NCBI GenBank assembly: GCA_902765725.1
Contig: CACXAT010000008.1
Coordinates: forward strand, 1 to 64,000
Direction: 5' to 3'
From: an uncultured Lachnospiraceae bacterium
GTDB lineage: Bacteria > Bacillota > Clostridia > Lachnospirales > Lachnospiraceae
Length of the DNA stretch: 64,000 bases
In this document: positions 1-7,073 of the stretch, one piece after another
Layout: every line of letters begins with the position of its first letter
How positions within the stretch are numbered: position 1 is the first letter of the stretch
Made by a program: the position numbers and the translations under genes
Notes under the pieces: generated by a model
Databases searched by the model: none
What the model was told of the DNA's origin: nothing
The model's input: only the letters and a program-made list of their open reading frames with translations

Positions 1-2449
1 AATAACCATCCGGTGCCTTGATCTCCTTCACACAGTAGCTGCCAAGCGGTACATCCAGCGTAAAGGACGCATTGCCGTCCTCACCGCTCTCCATTTCCTG
101 AAGAAGCGTATCTTTCTCCACCAGCACCTTTTCGCCAAGCATGATGTCCTCACCCGTATAGAGTCCGAACACTGCGCCCGCCACCGGCACTTCAGTTTCC
201 TCATCCAGTTTCCTGGTTGTGATGGAAACCTTCTGGCGCTCATTAGAGAACGTCAGCTCCCGGCTGATTACAGGCGTATTCTGATCCACATAATTAAAGG
301 AAACACCCTGAGGCTCAGCGTTCAGTGTATACCCGTAAGGCGCATCCTCCTCACGCACCTCATAGCTGCCGAGCGGGATATCCCTCAGCACAGCCATGCC
401 GTCATCCCCGGTTGTGATGGTATCGACAAGCTCCCCTTTGCTGTAGACGACCAGACGGTTTCCATCTGCATCTTTCTGATGATCCGGGGTGAATATATCT
501 TCTGCCGCACGGACTTTAAAGGAAGCTCCTTTCAGCTTCTGTACCTCCCAGGTGAATCCCTTCCCGTTGTAACCGGTCAGCACTTCGCCTTCCTTATAAA
601 CGGTCAATTCACCCTTAACCGGATGGTTCTCAAGTATCACTTCAATGATTACGTCGCCGCTCATCTCTTCAATCAGATGTGCTGTGTTCTGGTCCACTGT
701 CACCGGAACGCCGTCCGTATTGATCGTATATCCTTCCGGTGCGTTTACTTCCTCGATCCGGTACTCGCCAAGCGGCAGCGGATCAGCCAGGATCAGATAC
801 CCGTCCTCATCCGTAAAATAGGAAGTATGCTTCACCGGGAACGGATATGTCGTCACCTGTTCCACATAGCAGTCATTTGTTACGTCAAACACTTTAAACT
901 CCGTGTTCGGAAGCAGTACTGGCCTCTTTGTCTCATCGTCCTTTTTGATGATCTTAAGCTTGGCCTTGAACTGTTCATCCAGCAGTACCCTCCAGATCTG
1001 CGGTGTATCCGGAAGATTCTCCGTCACCGTCACCATAAAATCGTCCACGGGATTGAAGTTATGCGGTGTCGTTGTCTCCTTTACGATATATCTCCCATAT
1101 GGGATCGGTATGGACTTCGCATATCCCTTCTCATCCGTGAACAGTTCCCGGCTGCCGTCCGCATTCACCACGATCGGTGTGGCGGCATCAAAATTGTAGC
1201 TGCCGTCCGTATTCTTTGTCAGCGAGCTGATCAGATAGACGGAAAAACCCGTGCCCTTCAAAAGAGGTGCGTCCGTCGTCTCTCCGTCGTTTCCGGCCTT
1301 TATGATCTGGAACGGCTGTTTCTTCACGGTCTCGGAAGATTCCGATGTGCGTTCCACAACCGCTACCATGTCTCCTTCATAGCTGCAGGTAACATCATGC
1401 GTATCCGGATCGATCAGATATCCAACCGGAGGTGTGAGCTCTTTGATGTAGTAGCTGCCAAGGTACAGATCTGAAATGGCGGCATTTCCCGTCTTATCAA
1501 TACGGAAGGTTCCCACCTGGGCATTTGCCGCATACATTGTCCCGGTCTTTCCGTCAGGGTGATTGATCTCAGTTTTTGCATACAGGCCGTAGACGGCTCC
1601 CTCGAAAGTCGCGTCCCCCTGCGGTTCGCTGCCGGTCTCCTTATCTTTCTTCACCAGACGGATCGTTGCCTTTACCCTGTCGTTCTTCACTTCCTGGTTC
1701 GTTGTCACACCTGCCAGGGTTGATACCGGATATGCCGTCTGATTCCTGTAATACCCGTTCGGGGCGGAAATCTCTTTGACATACATGGTTGCCTGCGTGG
1801 CGGGAATGATCACCTGGGAAGCACCGTTAGCATCCGTCGGCGTGAACTGTGCTACAAGATTCGTGCAGGCCGCATCGGAATACAGACCATACACGGCACC
1901 GGCCAGCGTCACACCCGTCGAGCTGTCCTTCTTTACGATCTTCACGATTGCTTCCTTAGGCCAGTCAATAGAGAATTTGATCGCCCCACCTGTATAATAG
2001 GCAAAACCGATATCCTGATACCCGGAAAACTTTAGCGCACAGGCATGGTAATCCACCGGATATTTGGTGCTCACTGAATACTTACCGGAGTATACCGTTC
2101 CGGTGCCGGCAGCTGCGGTTAGATAAAAGGTATCGCCTGCCGAAATTGTCACGCTGCCGGTTCCGGTCGTTCCTTTCGTGACGTTGTGCAGTGTCACGCC
2201 GTTTTCCAGTGTGATGGTGGCAGTGTTCTCGGCATACCCTGAGAACTTGAAATTCCCTGTCTTATAACATCCGTCTGCTGCGGAGTAAGTTCCTGTACCG
2301 GAGAGTGGATCCAACTCTACCTTACCTGGATCCGGAAGCTTCTTAAGGTTTGCGATAATGTTTTTAATCAGAGTCTTCGCCTTGTCGGAAAGATGCCCAC
2401 CGAAAGAATCCGTATAGATATATCCCAGCGTGTAATGAGTAATCCGCAA
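1..2449 (-). CDS. SpaA/Cna-B repeat surface protein, partial at both ends
   Basis: An open minus-strand frame runs from about 2455 through the window edge, giving roughly 816 residues with no stop. At least six prealbumin-like (SpaA/Cna-B) repeats are visible, each about 110 residues. Each begins with a lysine-rich strand such as IVKIVKKDSSTG or LKIIKKDDETK and ends in a conserved turn: KEISAPNGY near 1760, KELTPPVGY near 1430, KETTTPHNF near 1070, EEVNAPEGY near 745, REEDAPYGY near 345 and KEIKAPDGY near 20. Such Lys and Glu pairs form intramolecular isopeptide bonds in Gram-positive pilin and adhesin stalks, so a cell-surface role is likely. The 5' end is abnormal: there is no ATG, signal peptide or ribosome site, only a TGA at 2456-2458 followed by TTG at 2447-2449, inside the HTH gene. 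The visible N-terminus (THYTLGYIYTDSFGG) looks like the interior of a protein. It may be a 5'-truncated pseudogene. The C-terminus lies outside the window. Confidence 0.8.
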   Translation of the reverse strand, partial: MRITHYTLGYIYTDSFGGHLSDKAKTLIKNIIANLKKLPDPGKVELDPLSGTGTYSAADGCYKTGNFKFSGYAENTATITLENGVTLHNVTKGTTGTGSVTISAGDTFYLTAAAGTGTVYSGKYSVSTKYPVDYHACALKFSGYQDIGFAYYTGGAIKFSIDWPKEAIVKIVKKDSSTGVTLAGAVYGLYSDAACTNLVAQFTPTDANGASQVIIPATQATMYVKEISAPNGYYRNQTAYPVSTLAGVTTNQEVKNDRVKATIRLVKKDKETGSEPQGDATFEGAVYGLYAKTEINHPDGKTGTMYAANAQVGTFRIDKTGNAAISDLYLGSYYIKELTPPVGYLIDPDTHDVTCSYEGDMVAVVERTSESSETVKKQPFQIIKAGNDGETTDAPLLKGTGFSVYLISSLTKNTDGSYNFDAATPIVVNADGSRELFTDEKGYAKSIPIPYGRYIVKETTTPHNFNPVDDFMVTVTENLPDTPQIWRVLLDEQFKAKLKIIKKDDETKRPVLLPNTEFKVFDVTNDCYVEQVTTYPFPVKHTSYFTDEDGYLILADPLPLGEYRIEEVNAPEGYTINTDGVPVTVDQNTAHLIEEMSGDVIIEVILENHPVKGELTVYKEGEVLTGYNGKGFTWEVQKLKGASFKVRAAEDIFTPDHQKDADGNRLVVYSKGELVDTITTGDDGMAVLRDIPLGSYEVREEDAPYGYTLNAEPQGVSFNYVDQNTPVISRELTFSNERQKVSITTRKLDEETEVPVAGAVFGLYTGEDIMLGEKVLVEKDTLLQEMESGEDGNASFTLDVPLGSYCVKEIKAPDGY

Positions 2450-2630
2450 TATAGATCAAGTCCTCCACAGTGGGCTTTGTCTCTCCTCTCTCGATCTGGC
2501 CGATAAGAGCGCCGCTTTTGTGAATCGCCCAGCCGAGGCTCTCCTGGTTGATTCCCCTTCTTTTCCTGTTGTCCCGTATCCTCCGCCCGATTGCTCTGAA
2601 ATCTATTTCTCTTGGAGTTTGATTTTCCAC
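2364..2630 (-). pseudogene. Truncated XRE/SinR-type HTH regulator fused to foreign sequence
   Basis: The 88-residue frame starts at GTG 2630, with AGGAAG seven bases upstream. Residues 14-62 match an XRE/Cro-C1 helix-turn-helix, with IGRRIRDNRKRRGINQESL then LIGQIERGETKPTVEDLIYIA. In family members this is followed by an ALNV-like turn and a fifth helix. Here residues 63-88 (DYSLHAGIYLYGFF onward) are simply the SpaA gene read in another frame, so the HTH fold loses its last helix. The overlap with the neighbouring surface-protein frame places a recombination junction near 2440-2450. I infer a broken regulator from a mobile element; residual DNA binding is possible but unlikely. Confidence 0.65.
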
Positions 2631-2660
2631 AATAATCTTCCTGCTATGTATTTATGAATT

Positions 2661-2822
2661 ATGCTACCCCTATCTGCTGAAATCGATTACCGAAATCGGC
2701 CAATACCTGAAGAATGGACTGGAGAAGAGTTGTCTTCACACAGGCAATACTGCCCTTTTTGCAAGATCAATATACACGAATCCCACTTAAAGTACTGTGA
2801 CGAAGCACATCACTCTTTATAG
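2661..2822 (+). CDS. Candidate 53-residue zinc-finger-like small protein or remnant
   Basis: A 53-codon plus-strand frame starts at ATG 2661, right after an in-frame TGA, and ends at TAG 2820-2822. Its composition looks protein-like. The second half holds a possible metal site: CPFC at residues 31-34, His39, His42, Cys46, His50 and His51. No Shine-Dalgarno sequence is visible, so it may be the tail of a larger decayed gene. It is divergent from the HTH gene. A 16-bp hairpin overlaps its 3' end. The family is not recognised. Confidence 0.35.
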   Translation: MLPLSAEIDYRNRPIPEEWTGEELSSHRQYCPFCKINIHESHLKYCDEAHHSL

Positions 2823-2875
2823 ATAGGTGATGCGCTGCGTCACATAATTCATGCCTCAACTGGTCCTGAATTATG
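2798..2875. repeat. Two consecutive hairpins
   Basis: TGACGAAGCACATCAC at 2798-2813 pairs with GTGATGCGCTGCGTCA at 2827-2842 (14 of 16 positions). Immediately after, CATAATTCA at 2843-2851 pairs perfectly with TGAATTATG at 2867-2875. They abut the stop of the small membrane-protein gene at 2879. They could act as a terminator, a recombination or transfer site, or element-end debris. No U tract follows on either strand. Confidence 0.5.
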
Positions 2876-2878
2876 GGT

Positions 2879-3169
2879 TTACATCATCCATGACAAAACT
2901 CGTTCTCTTAAATAAGCAGTAAGCACTATTGTTTCTGCTGTAATCAGCGGTGACAGGAATATCACTGTCGCAACAAGAGACATAACGGCGACCTCAATCA
3001 CCGGTTGCAGTTGAAACAGTAGGATCATCCCTAGGGTAAAATACATGAGAAGGGCTATGATTGTTGTGACAACAGAACCCAAGAACCCAAAAACGGACAA
3101 CAGAACCTGTACGATTGTCAACCCAGCTATAAGTGGGATGCCTAAAACCATTTTGAACAATTTACACAT
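2879..3169 (-). CDS. Small membrane protein, conjugative-element type (CD1845-like)
   Basis: 96 residues, starting at ATG 3169 with GGAGGA upstream. The sequence is almost wholly hydrophobic, with three likely transmembrane segments: residues 8-30, 34-57 and 60-80. The size, the KMVLGIPL-type start and the short polar tail (LRERVL) resemble the CD1845-type small proteins coded inside Tn1549-like integrative conjugative elements; this family call is tentative. It stands alone among remnants of mobile DNA (broken HTH, SpaA-type surface protein, IS66 pieces), which supports a decayed conjugative element. No conjugation gene, relaxase or integrase is present nearby. Its function is unknown. Confidence 0.5.
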   Translation of the reverse strand: MCKLFKMVLGIPLIAGLTIVQVLLSVFGFLGSVVTTIIALLMYFTLGMILLFQLQPVIEVAVMSLVATVIFLSPLITAETIVLTAYLRERVLSWMM

Positions 3170-3302
3170 ATCCAGTTCCTCCTCACACTCATTGGTATAC
3201 TTGTATTATATATTCTATAGTAAAACGCAATTTCATTCAAGCAATACTTATATTGCAATATATTTTGTAAGGGTATTGTCCTGAACAATCAGAGTTGAGA
3301 AG

Positions 3303-3386
3303 ATGCAAAAGAGTAAGGGTAATAAAAAAGACTGGCACGGGGCATTACTCCTGGCCGAACGGATAAAGGAACTGTGGATCGCAAAC
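3303..3386 (+). other. Unidentified 27-codon open frame
   Basis: ATG 3303 to TAA 3386 encodes a short peptide containing KKDWHGALLLAERIKELW. It lies 37 bases upstream of the res fragment on the same strand. It could be the end of a decayed upstream gene of the restriction locus or a chance frame. No ribosome site is evident. Confidence 0.2.
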
Positions 3387-3423
3387 AGACTATAAAAATA
3401 TCTGTGAGATTGGAAAAGAACGT

Positions 3424-3513
3424 ATGAGAATACAATATAAACACCAGAAATTCCAGGCAGATGCTGCCAAGGCTGTGGTGGATGTATTTGCTGGGCAGCC
3501 GTATCAAACGTAA
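3424..3513 (+). pseudogene. 5' fragment of a type III restriction (res) helicase gene
   Basis: ATG 3424 opens 29 codons reading MRIQYKHQKFQADAAKAVVD then VFAGQPYQT. From memory, this matches the N-terminus typical of type III restriction endonuclease Res subunits (DEAD-like helicases of about 1000 residues), where FQADAAKAV and FAGQPY recur. The frame stops at TAA, and that TAA is part of GTAAGCGCT at 3510-3518. This is the GTAA-type terminus expected of IS66-family elements, so the gene appears to have been cut by transposon insertion. No partner methyltransferase (mod) or remainder of res is present in the window. The system is dead here. Confidence 0.6.
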
Positions 3514-3880
3514 GCGCTAAATATTAGGGTGGATTTTAATGCCCCAATTAATTTGCCATAATTGTAGTGATGCCAATGCAAGCACTTCACTCTATTTCTT
3601 ATGATAGAGCAATCATAGATGCGAGCGTTTCACTACATTTATGGAGGTACAGCTACTATGAGAAGCCCCAGAAGAACAGCGGATGAACAGTACGAGCTGA
3701 TCATGGAATGTCGCAGCAGCGGCCTTTCAGATCAGCAATGGTGCATGCAGCATGACATTAATCCGGGCACATTCTACAACTGGGTCAAACGGCTTCGCAA
3801 GAAAGCCTGCTACGAAATACCTGCGGCGACCGGCCGCGAAAAACTGACTGCTCCTGTAATGCAGGAGGTTGTTACGCTTC
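3510..3880 (+). mobile_element. Remnant of an IS66-family insertion sequence, left end plus tnpA
   Basis: A GTAAGCGCTAAATATTAGGG terminus at 3510-3529 begins exactly where the res homology ends, and is followed 148 bases later by an IS66-type tnpA start. IS66 elements characteristically begin with GTAA. tnpB, tnpC and a right inverted repeat are not seen. Homology appears to stop near 3880, so only the left few hundred bases remain. Confidence 0.55.
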
Positions 3881-3999
3881 ATGCGAACGTCCAGTTTTTA
3901 TATTGTTCTGGACAGGCCGCTTTTCATAATTCCACTCAGTTCTATTCTTTATTTCTTCTTCGGATGATTTTCGAAATAGCCTCCGTAAAAAGCCCATAA
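3658..3999 (+). pseudogene. IS66 accessory protein TnpA, 3'-truncated
   Basis: The start is ATG 3658, supported by GGAGG at 3643-3647; the frame stays open further upstream but lacks a ribosome site there. Residues 1-60 resemble the helix-turn-helix TnpA of IS66 elements: RRTADEQYELIMECRSSGLS, DQQWCMQHDI, TFYNWVKRLRKKACYEIP. TnpA is needed with TnpB for IS66 transposition and probably binds DNA. After about residue 75 (VMQEVV) the sequence loses family resemblance and ends in an unrelated hydrophobic tail at 3999. Together with the missing tnpB and tnpC, this marks a non-functional fragment. Confidence 0.65.
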
Positions 4000-4090
4000 T
4001 ACCATTCGCCATTTTCGCAACCTCATGTATTACAATTTATTCATAAACAAAAGAGTAGAACCATTGTGCTTCTACTCTCCCATAGTTTCC

Positions 4091-4576
4091 TCATGAATTG
4101 CTTTTAAGCAGTTTGTCATAATTGAGCAAACTATCAATATTATTGAAGGTTTCTATGTCAACAAAATAGCTTTTCTTCAAATCATTAATAAACCCTTTAA
4201 GTAGATCATGTATGCGTTCTCGTAGCCTATCTCCTGTCTTCAAATTTCCAATATAGAAATGATATCCGCTTAATACTTCAGCTTTTAAGAAGTGCTTCCT
4301 ATTTGAATCCCAATGATATCTTATGATACTTGGGGAAGATGTATACCATTCAAGCACAATGTCATTAGCCTTTTTAGAAATAACGATGTACCCCACAATA
4401 TGATTATACTCCCATAAAAAGTGCGGGTAATATTTAATAAAAAAAGCTGTATTGATATGTTCATTCGTAACATTACTGCCTTCATATGAACTGAGCAGTT
4501 TTTGACGAGCATTTTCTACTTTTTCCTCTAATGTTTCTTTTGAGAAAGCATATACCGGTATTTCAAATAGTTTCAT
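4091..4576 (-). CDS. AT-rich orphan hypothetical protein
   Basis: 161 residues, starting at ATG 4576 with a weak AAGTGA site. I do not recognise the family. The protein is soluble, with no signal peptide or membrane segment. It is rich in aromatic residues (HFLWEYNHIVGYIVISKK, EWYTSSPSIIRYHW) and has a Lys/Asp-rich helical C-terminus. Codon use is visibly AT-richer than the conserved genes of the window, indicating horizontal acquisition. A tandem array of 10-bp repeats lies about 55-90 bases upstream. It stands alone between IS66 debris and the tsf region, so context suggests mobile-element cargo. The function is unknown. Confidence 0.6.
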   Translation of the reverse strand: MKLFEIPVYAFSKETLEEKVENARQKLLSSYEGSNVTNEHINTAFFIKYYPHFLWEYNHIVGYIVISKKANDIVLEWYTSSPSIIRYHWDSNRKHFLKAEVLSGYHFYIGNLKTGDRLRERIHDLLKGFINDLKKSYFVDIETFNNIDSLLNYDKLLKSNS

Positions 4577-4630
4577 TTTTCACTTGACCTATTATCAAAT
4601 CTTGACTTTTTACAATTAAATAACTGCTTG

Positions 4631-4667
4631 CTCTATAACTATCTATAACTATCTATAACTATCTATA
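4631..4667. repeat. 10-bp tandem repeat array
   Basis: The unit ATCTATAACT occurs at 4641-4650 and 4651-4660, with a one-base variant at 4631-4640 and a partial copy at 4661-4667. A period of about one helical turn, in the promoter region of the minus-strand orphan gene, suggests stacked regulator sites or simple slippage. Confidence 0.8.
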
Positions 4668-4844
4668 TCGTGTTTTCAAATCCTAAAAAATATTGATTTC
4701 CTCCCAAAATATGTCAAATAGATATTTCTATTATATAACTCGTGATAGATACTGTCATCGCTACGTTTTTGAAAAACAATAGAAACCCGCCAAGCCCTTG
4801 ATAATCTCATAGGCTGACCCGCAATAACACCAAAACGCAAAACG

Positions 4845-4874
4845 AGGCTCCCCATCTATTTCGATGGAGAGCCT
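4845..4874 (-). terminator. Hairpin, possible minus-strand terminator
   Basis: AGGCTCCCCATC and GATGGAGAGCCT pair at 11 of 12 positions around a six-base loop. On the minus strand the stem is followed by CGTTTTGCGTTTT, a weak U-rich tail. It lies about 260 bases beyond the tsf stop and could end the rpsB-tsf transcript, or be part of a mobile-element end. Confidence 0.4.
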
Positions 4875-5132
4875 TCGCTGAAGTACATGTTGTTTTCATC
4901 CGGTTGTCGATTATCAAGAAGCAGGCAAAGTTTCATGGTCTTTTGGGATGCCTGCCCAAATCCCAAATCAATCCCAACTCAGTCCAAATTACGTTGAAAG
5001 CTCCTGATAATCCATGATATTCTGCGTAACTGTCCCGATCCAGGTTGCTATGCTGGATGCCGCATAAATACGCTGTTTCCGGCATGTTTTCAGGCCTTTT
5101 TCTTCAACCGTCTGAAAAGCATAAAGTTTGCT

Positions 5133-6071
5133 TTATAATCCCATCTGTGCAGCGACTTCTGCTGCGAAGTCTTCCTGCTTCTTCTCAAGACCTTCGCCGG
5201 TCTCGAAGCGGATGAAGCCCTTGATGCAGATGTTCGCGCCGTTCTCCTTAGCGACCTGCTGCACGTACTGTGCGACGGACTGCTTGCCGTCTTCTGCCTT
5301 GACATAGATCTGGTCAAGCAGGCAGATCTCCTTGAGTTCCTTCTTCAGTCTTCCCTGAACAGCGCCAAGGACAACCTTCTCCGGCTTGCCGGCCATCTTC
5401 GGATCTTCCTGAACCTGCTTGGTCAGGATCTCGATCTCATGATCCTTGAACTCCTGGGAGACTTCGCTCTCGCTGGTGTACTGCGGTCTCATGGAAGTGA
5501 CCTGCATAGCAACGTTCTTGCCCATCTCGCAGATTGCGTCATTAACGACATCGGTCTCAACGTCAACGATCGTAACGATCTTGCCGTTCTGATGGGTGTA
5601 AGCTACGAGTACGCCGTTCTCCTCGCAGATCTGCTGGAATCTGCGGATCTTGAGGTTCTCGCCGATCACAGCGATCTGTGCTGCGTTGGCTTCTTCGACA
5701 GTCTTGGACGGATCAGCCTTGCTCTGCTCAGCCATGAACTCTTCCATGTTCTTTGCAGTGGTATCCAGTGCCTGCTCAGCAACCTGCTTTACATAGTTCT
5801 GGAACTTCTCGTTCTGGGCAACGAAGTCTGTCTCGGAGTTAACCTCAACTACGACTGCCTTCTTCGCATCATCGGAGAGGACTGCCATGGAGACGCCTTC
5901 TGCCGCGATACGGCTGGCTTTCTTCTGAGCGGTTGCAAGACCTTTTTCTCTCAGCCACTCAACGGCCTTCTCGATATTTCCTTCGGTAGCAGTCAGGGCC
6001 TTCTTGCAGTCCATCATGCCTGATCCGGTCATCTCTCTCAGCTCTTTAACCTGTGCTGCTGTGATAGCCAT
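5133..6071 (-). CDS. tsf: Translation elongation factor Ts
   Basis: 312 residues, the usual size for EF-Ts, which recycles GDP from EF-Tu during translation in the cytosol. The N-terminal UBA-like domain (residues 1-45) holds the diagnostic TGSGMMDCKKAL, followed by the coiled core with VVVEVNSETDFVAQNEKF, which contacts EF-Tu. The start is ATG 6071, with AAGGAG upstream. It follows rpsB by 35 bases and is surely co-transcribed with it. pyrH and frr, which often come next in other bacteria, are absent; instead about 550 bases without genes lead into mobile debris. Confidence 0.97.
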   Translation of the reverse strand: MAITAAQVKELREMTGSGMMDCKKALTATEGNIEKAVEWLREKGLATAQKKASRIAAEGVSMAVLSDDAKKAVVVEVNSETDFVAQNEKFQNYVKQVAEQALDTTAKNMEEFMAEQSKADPSKTVEEANAAQIAVIGENLKIRRFQQICEENGVLVAYTHQNGKIVTIVDVETDVVNDAICEMGKNVAMQVTSMRPQYTSESEVSQEFKDHEIEILTKQVQEDPKMAGKPEKVVLGAVQGRLKKELKEICLLDQIYVKAEDGKQSVAQYVQQVAKENGANICIKGFIRFETGEGLEKKQEDFAAEVAAQMGL

Positions 6072-6106
6072 AATTCTATTCTCCTTACATTCGTCTGACC
6101 GGCGGA

Positions 6107-6877
6107 TTACTCAGCCGGAGTCTCGATCTCCTCGCCAGCGTAGTCGATGCCTTCACCGGTGAATACCTGGTTCTCGATCGGAGCTGCGCCTTCTGCACCC
6201 TGCTTAGCCTCGATGACAGCGTCAGCCATCTTGGAGACAATCAGTCTTACAGCGCGGATTGCGTCGTCATTGCCCGGGATCACATAGTCAAGATCTTCCG
6301 GATCGCAGTTGGTATCTGCAATACCGATCAGCGGGATGCCGAGTGCATGTGCTTCCTGCACGCAGATACGCTCTTTCTTCAGGTCTACGATAAAGATCGC
6401 ATCCGGAAGCTTCTTCATCTCTTCGATACCGCCAAGGTTCTTCTCAAGCTTCTCGAGTTCCTTCTCAAGCTTGATGACTTCCTTCTTCGGAAGTACCTGG
6501 AAGGTTCCGTCAGCCTGCATCTTCTTGATGTCCTTGAGTCTCTTGATACGGCTCTGGATGGTCTTGAAGTTGGTCAGCATTCCGCCGAGCCATCTCTCAT
6601 TGACATAGTACATACCGCAGCGCTCTGCTTCCTGTCTGATGGAATCCTGAGCCTGCTTCTTGGTGCCTACGAACAGGATCGTTCCGCCGTTTGCAGCGAT
6701 GTCACTGATCGCGTTGTACGCATCGTCAACCATTCCGACTGTCTTCTGCAGGTCGATGATATAGATGCCGTTGCGCTCCGTGTAGATGTACGGAGCCATT
6801 TTCGGGTTCCATCTCCTGGTCTGGTGTCCGAAATGGACGCCTGCTTCCAGCAGCTGCTTCATAGAAAGTACACTCAT
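6107..6877 (-). CDS. rpsB: 30S ribosomal protein S2
   Basis: 256 residues from ATG 6877, chosen over an upstream in-frame extension because AAAGGAG lies just before it and the product then starts with [20 protein letters not shown], the standard S2 N-terminus. S2 sits on the solvent side of the small subunit and is assembled late. Other family blocks include [30 protein letters not shown] and the C-terminal [15 protein letters not shown]. It is the first gene of the rpsB-tsf operon, with a clear promoter about 100 bases upstream. The roughly 95-base leader is GC-rich and could carry an autoregulatory structure, though I cannot assign one. Confidence 0.97.
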   Translation of the reverse strand: MSVLSMKQLLEAGVHFGHQTRRWNPKMAPYIYTERNGIYIIDLQKTVGMVDDAYNAISDIAANGGTILFVGTKKQAQDSIRQEAERCGMYYVNERWLGGMLTNFKTIQSRIKRLKDIKKMQADGTFQVLPKKEVIKLEKELEKLEKNLGGIEEMKKLPDAIFIVDLKKERICVQEAHALGIPLIGIADTNCDPEDLDYVIPGNDDAIRAVRLIVSKMADAVIEAKQGAEGAAPIENQVFTGEGIDYAGEEIETPAE

Positions 6878-6980
6878 TGTTTTTCTCCTTTGGTTTTGTA
6901 CTTCCGCATGTTTCTGTTCCCTGGGAGCCTCGCGGCACCGCCCCTGGAATCCGCATGCGTGCTTTTTCAGCAACTTTCAC

Positions 6981-7009
6981 AGTATATCACGCAAAAGAGG
7001 GGCATGCAA
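6981..7009 (-). promoter_or_regulatory. rpsB promoter, sigma-A type
   Basis: On the minus strand TTGCAT (7004-7009) and TATACT (6981-6986) are separated by exactly 17 bases. The -35 box is the loop of the upstream terminator hairpin. Predicted transcription start is near 6974, giving a leader of about 97 bases. Confidence 0.75.
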
Positions 7010-7017
7010 GCCCCTCT
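6991..7017 (-). terminator. Terminator of the exporter operon
   Basis: AGAGGGGC and GCCCCTCT form a perfect 8-bp stem around ATGCAA, followed on the minus strand by TTTTGCG. It lies 57 bases after the permease stop codon and overlaps the rpsB promoter. Confidence 0.7.
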
Positions 7018-7073
7018 GTACGGTTTCATATGCACTTTTCAGCCTTCTTTTTCCGTCTTCTCTCACACAGGAT

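Larger units (their letters stand above)
4577..5132. other. Long non-coding stretch downstream of tsf
   Basis: No gene is supported here. It holds the 10-bp repeat array, an AT-rich segment to about 4800, a strong hairpin at 4845-4874, and a run of ATCCCAA-like words near 4950-4980 (AAATCCCAAATCAATCCC). Minus-strand frames just after the tsf stop contain short protein-like runs such as TVTQNIMDYQELST that I cannot assign. It may include an old integration junction. Confidence 0.5.

Noticed and set aside
479..1474. A 331-codon plus-strand frame opposite the SpaA protein
   Set aside because: The minus strand holds six regular SpaA repeats in one frame; the plus-strand product is low-complexity Arg/Leu/Cys-rich.
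4631..4667. CRISPR array
   Set aside because: The 10-bp units are directly adjacent with no spacers; no cas genes are present in the window.
6878..6973. N-terminal extension of ribosomal protein S2
   Set aside because: The added residues do not resemble S2 and the frame overlaps the leader; the ATG at 6877 has AAAGGAG and gives the standard protein.
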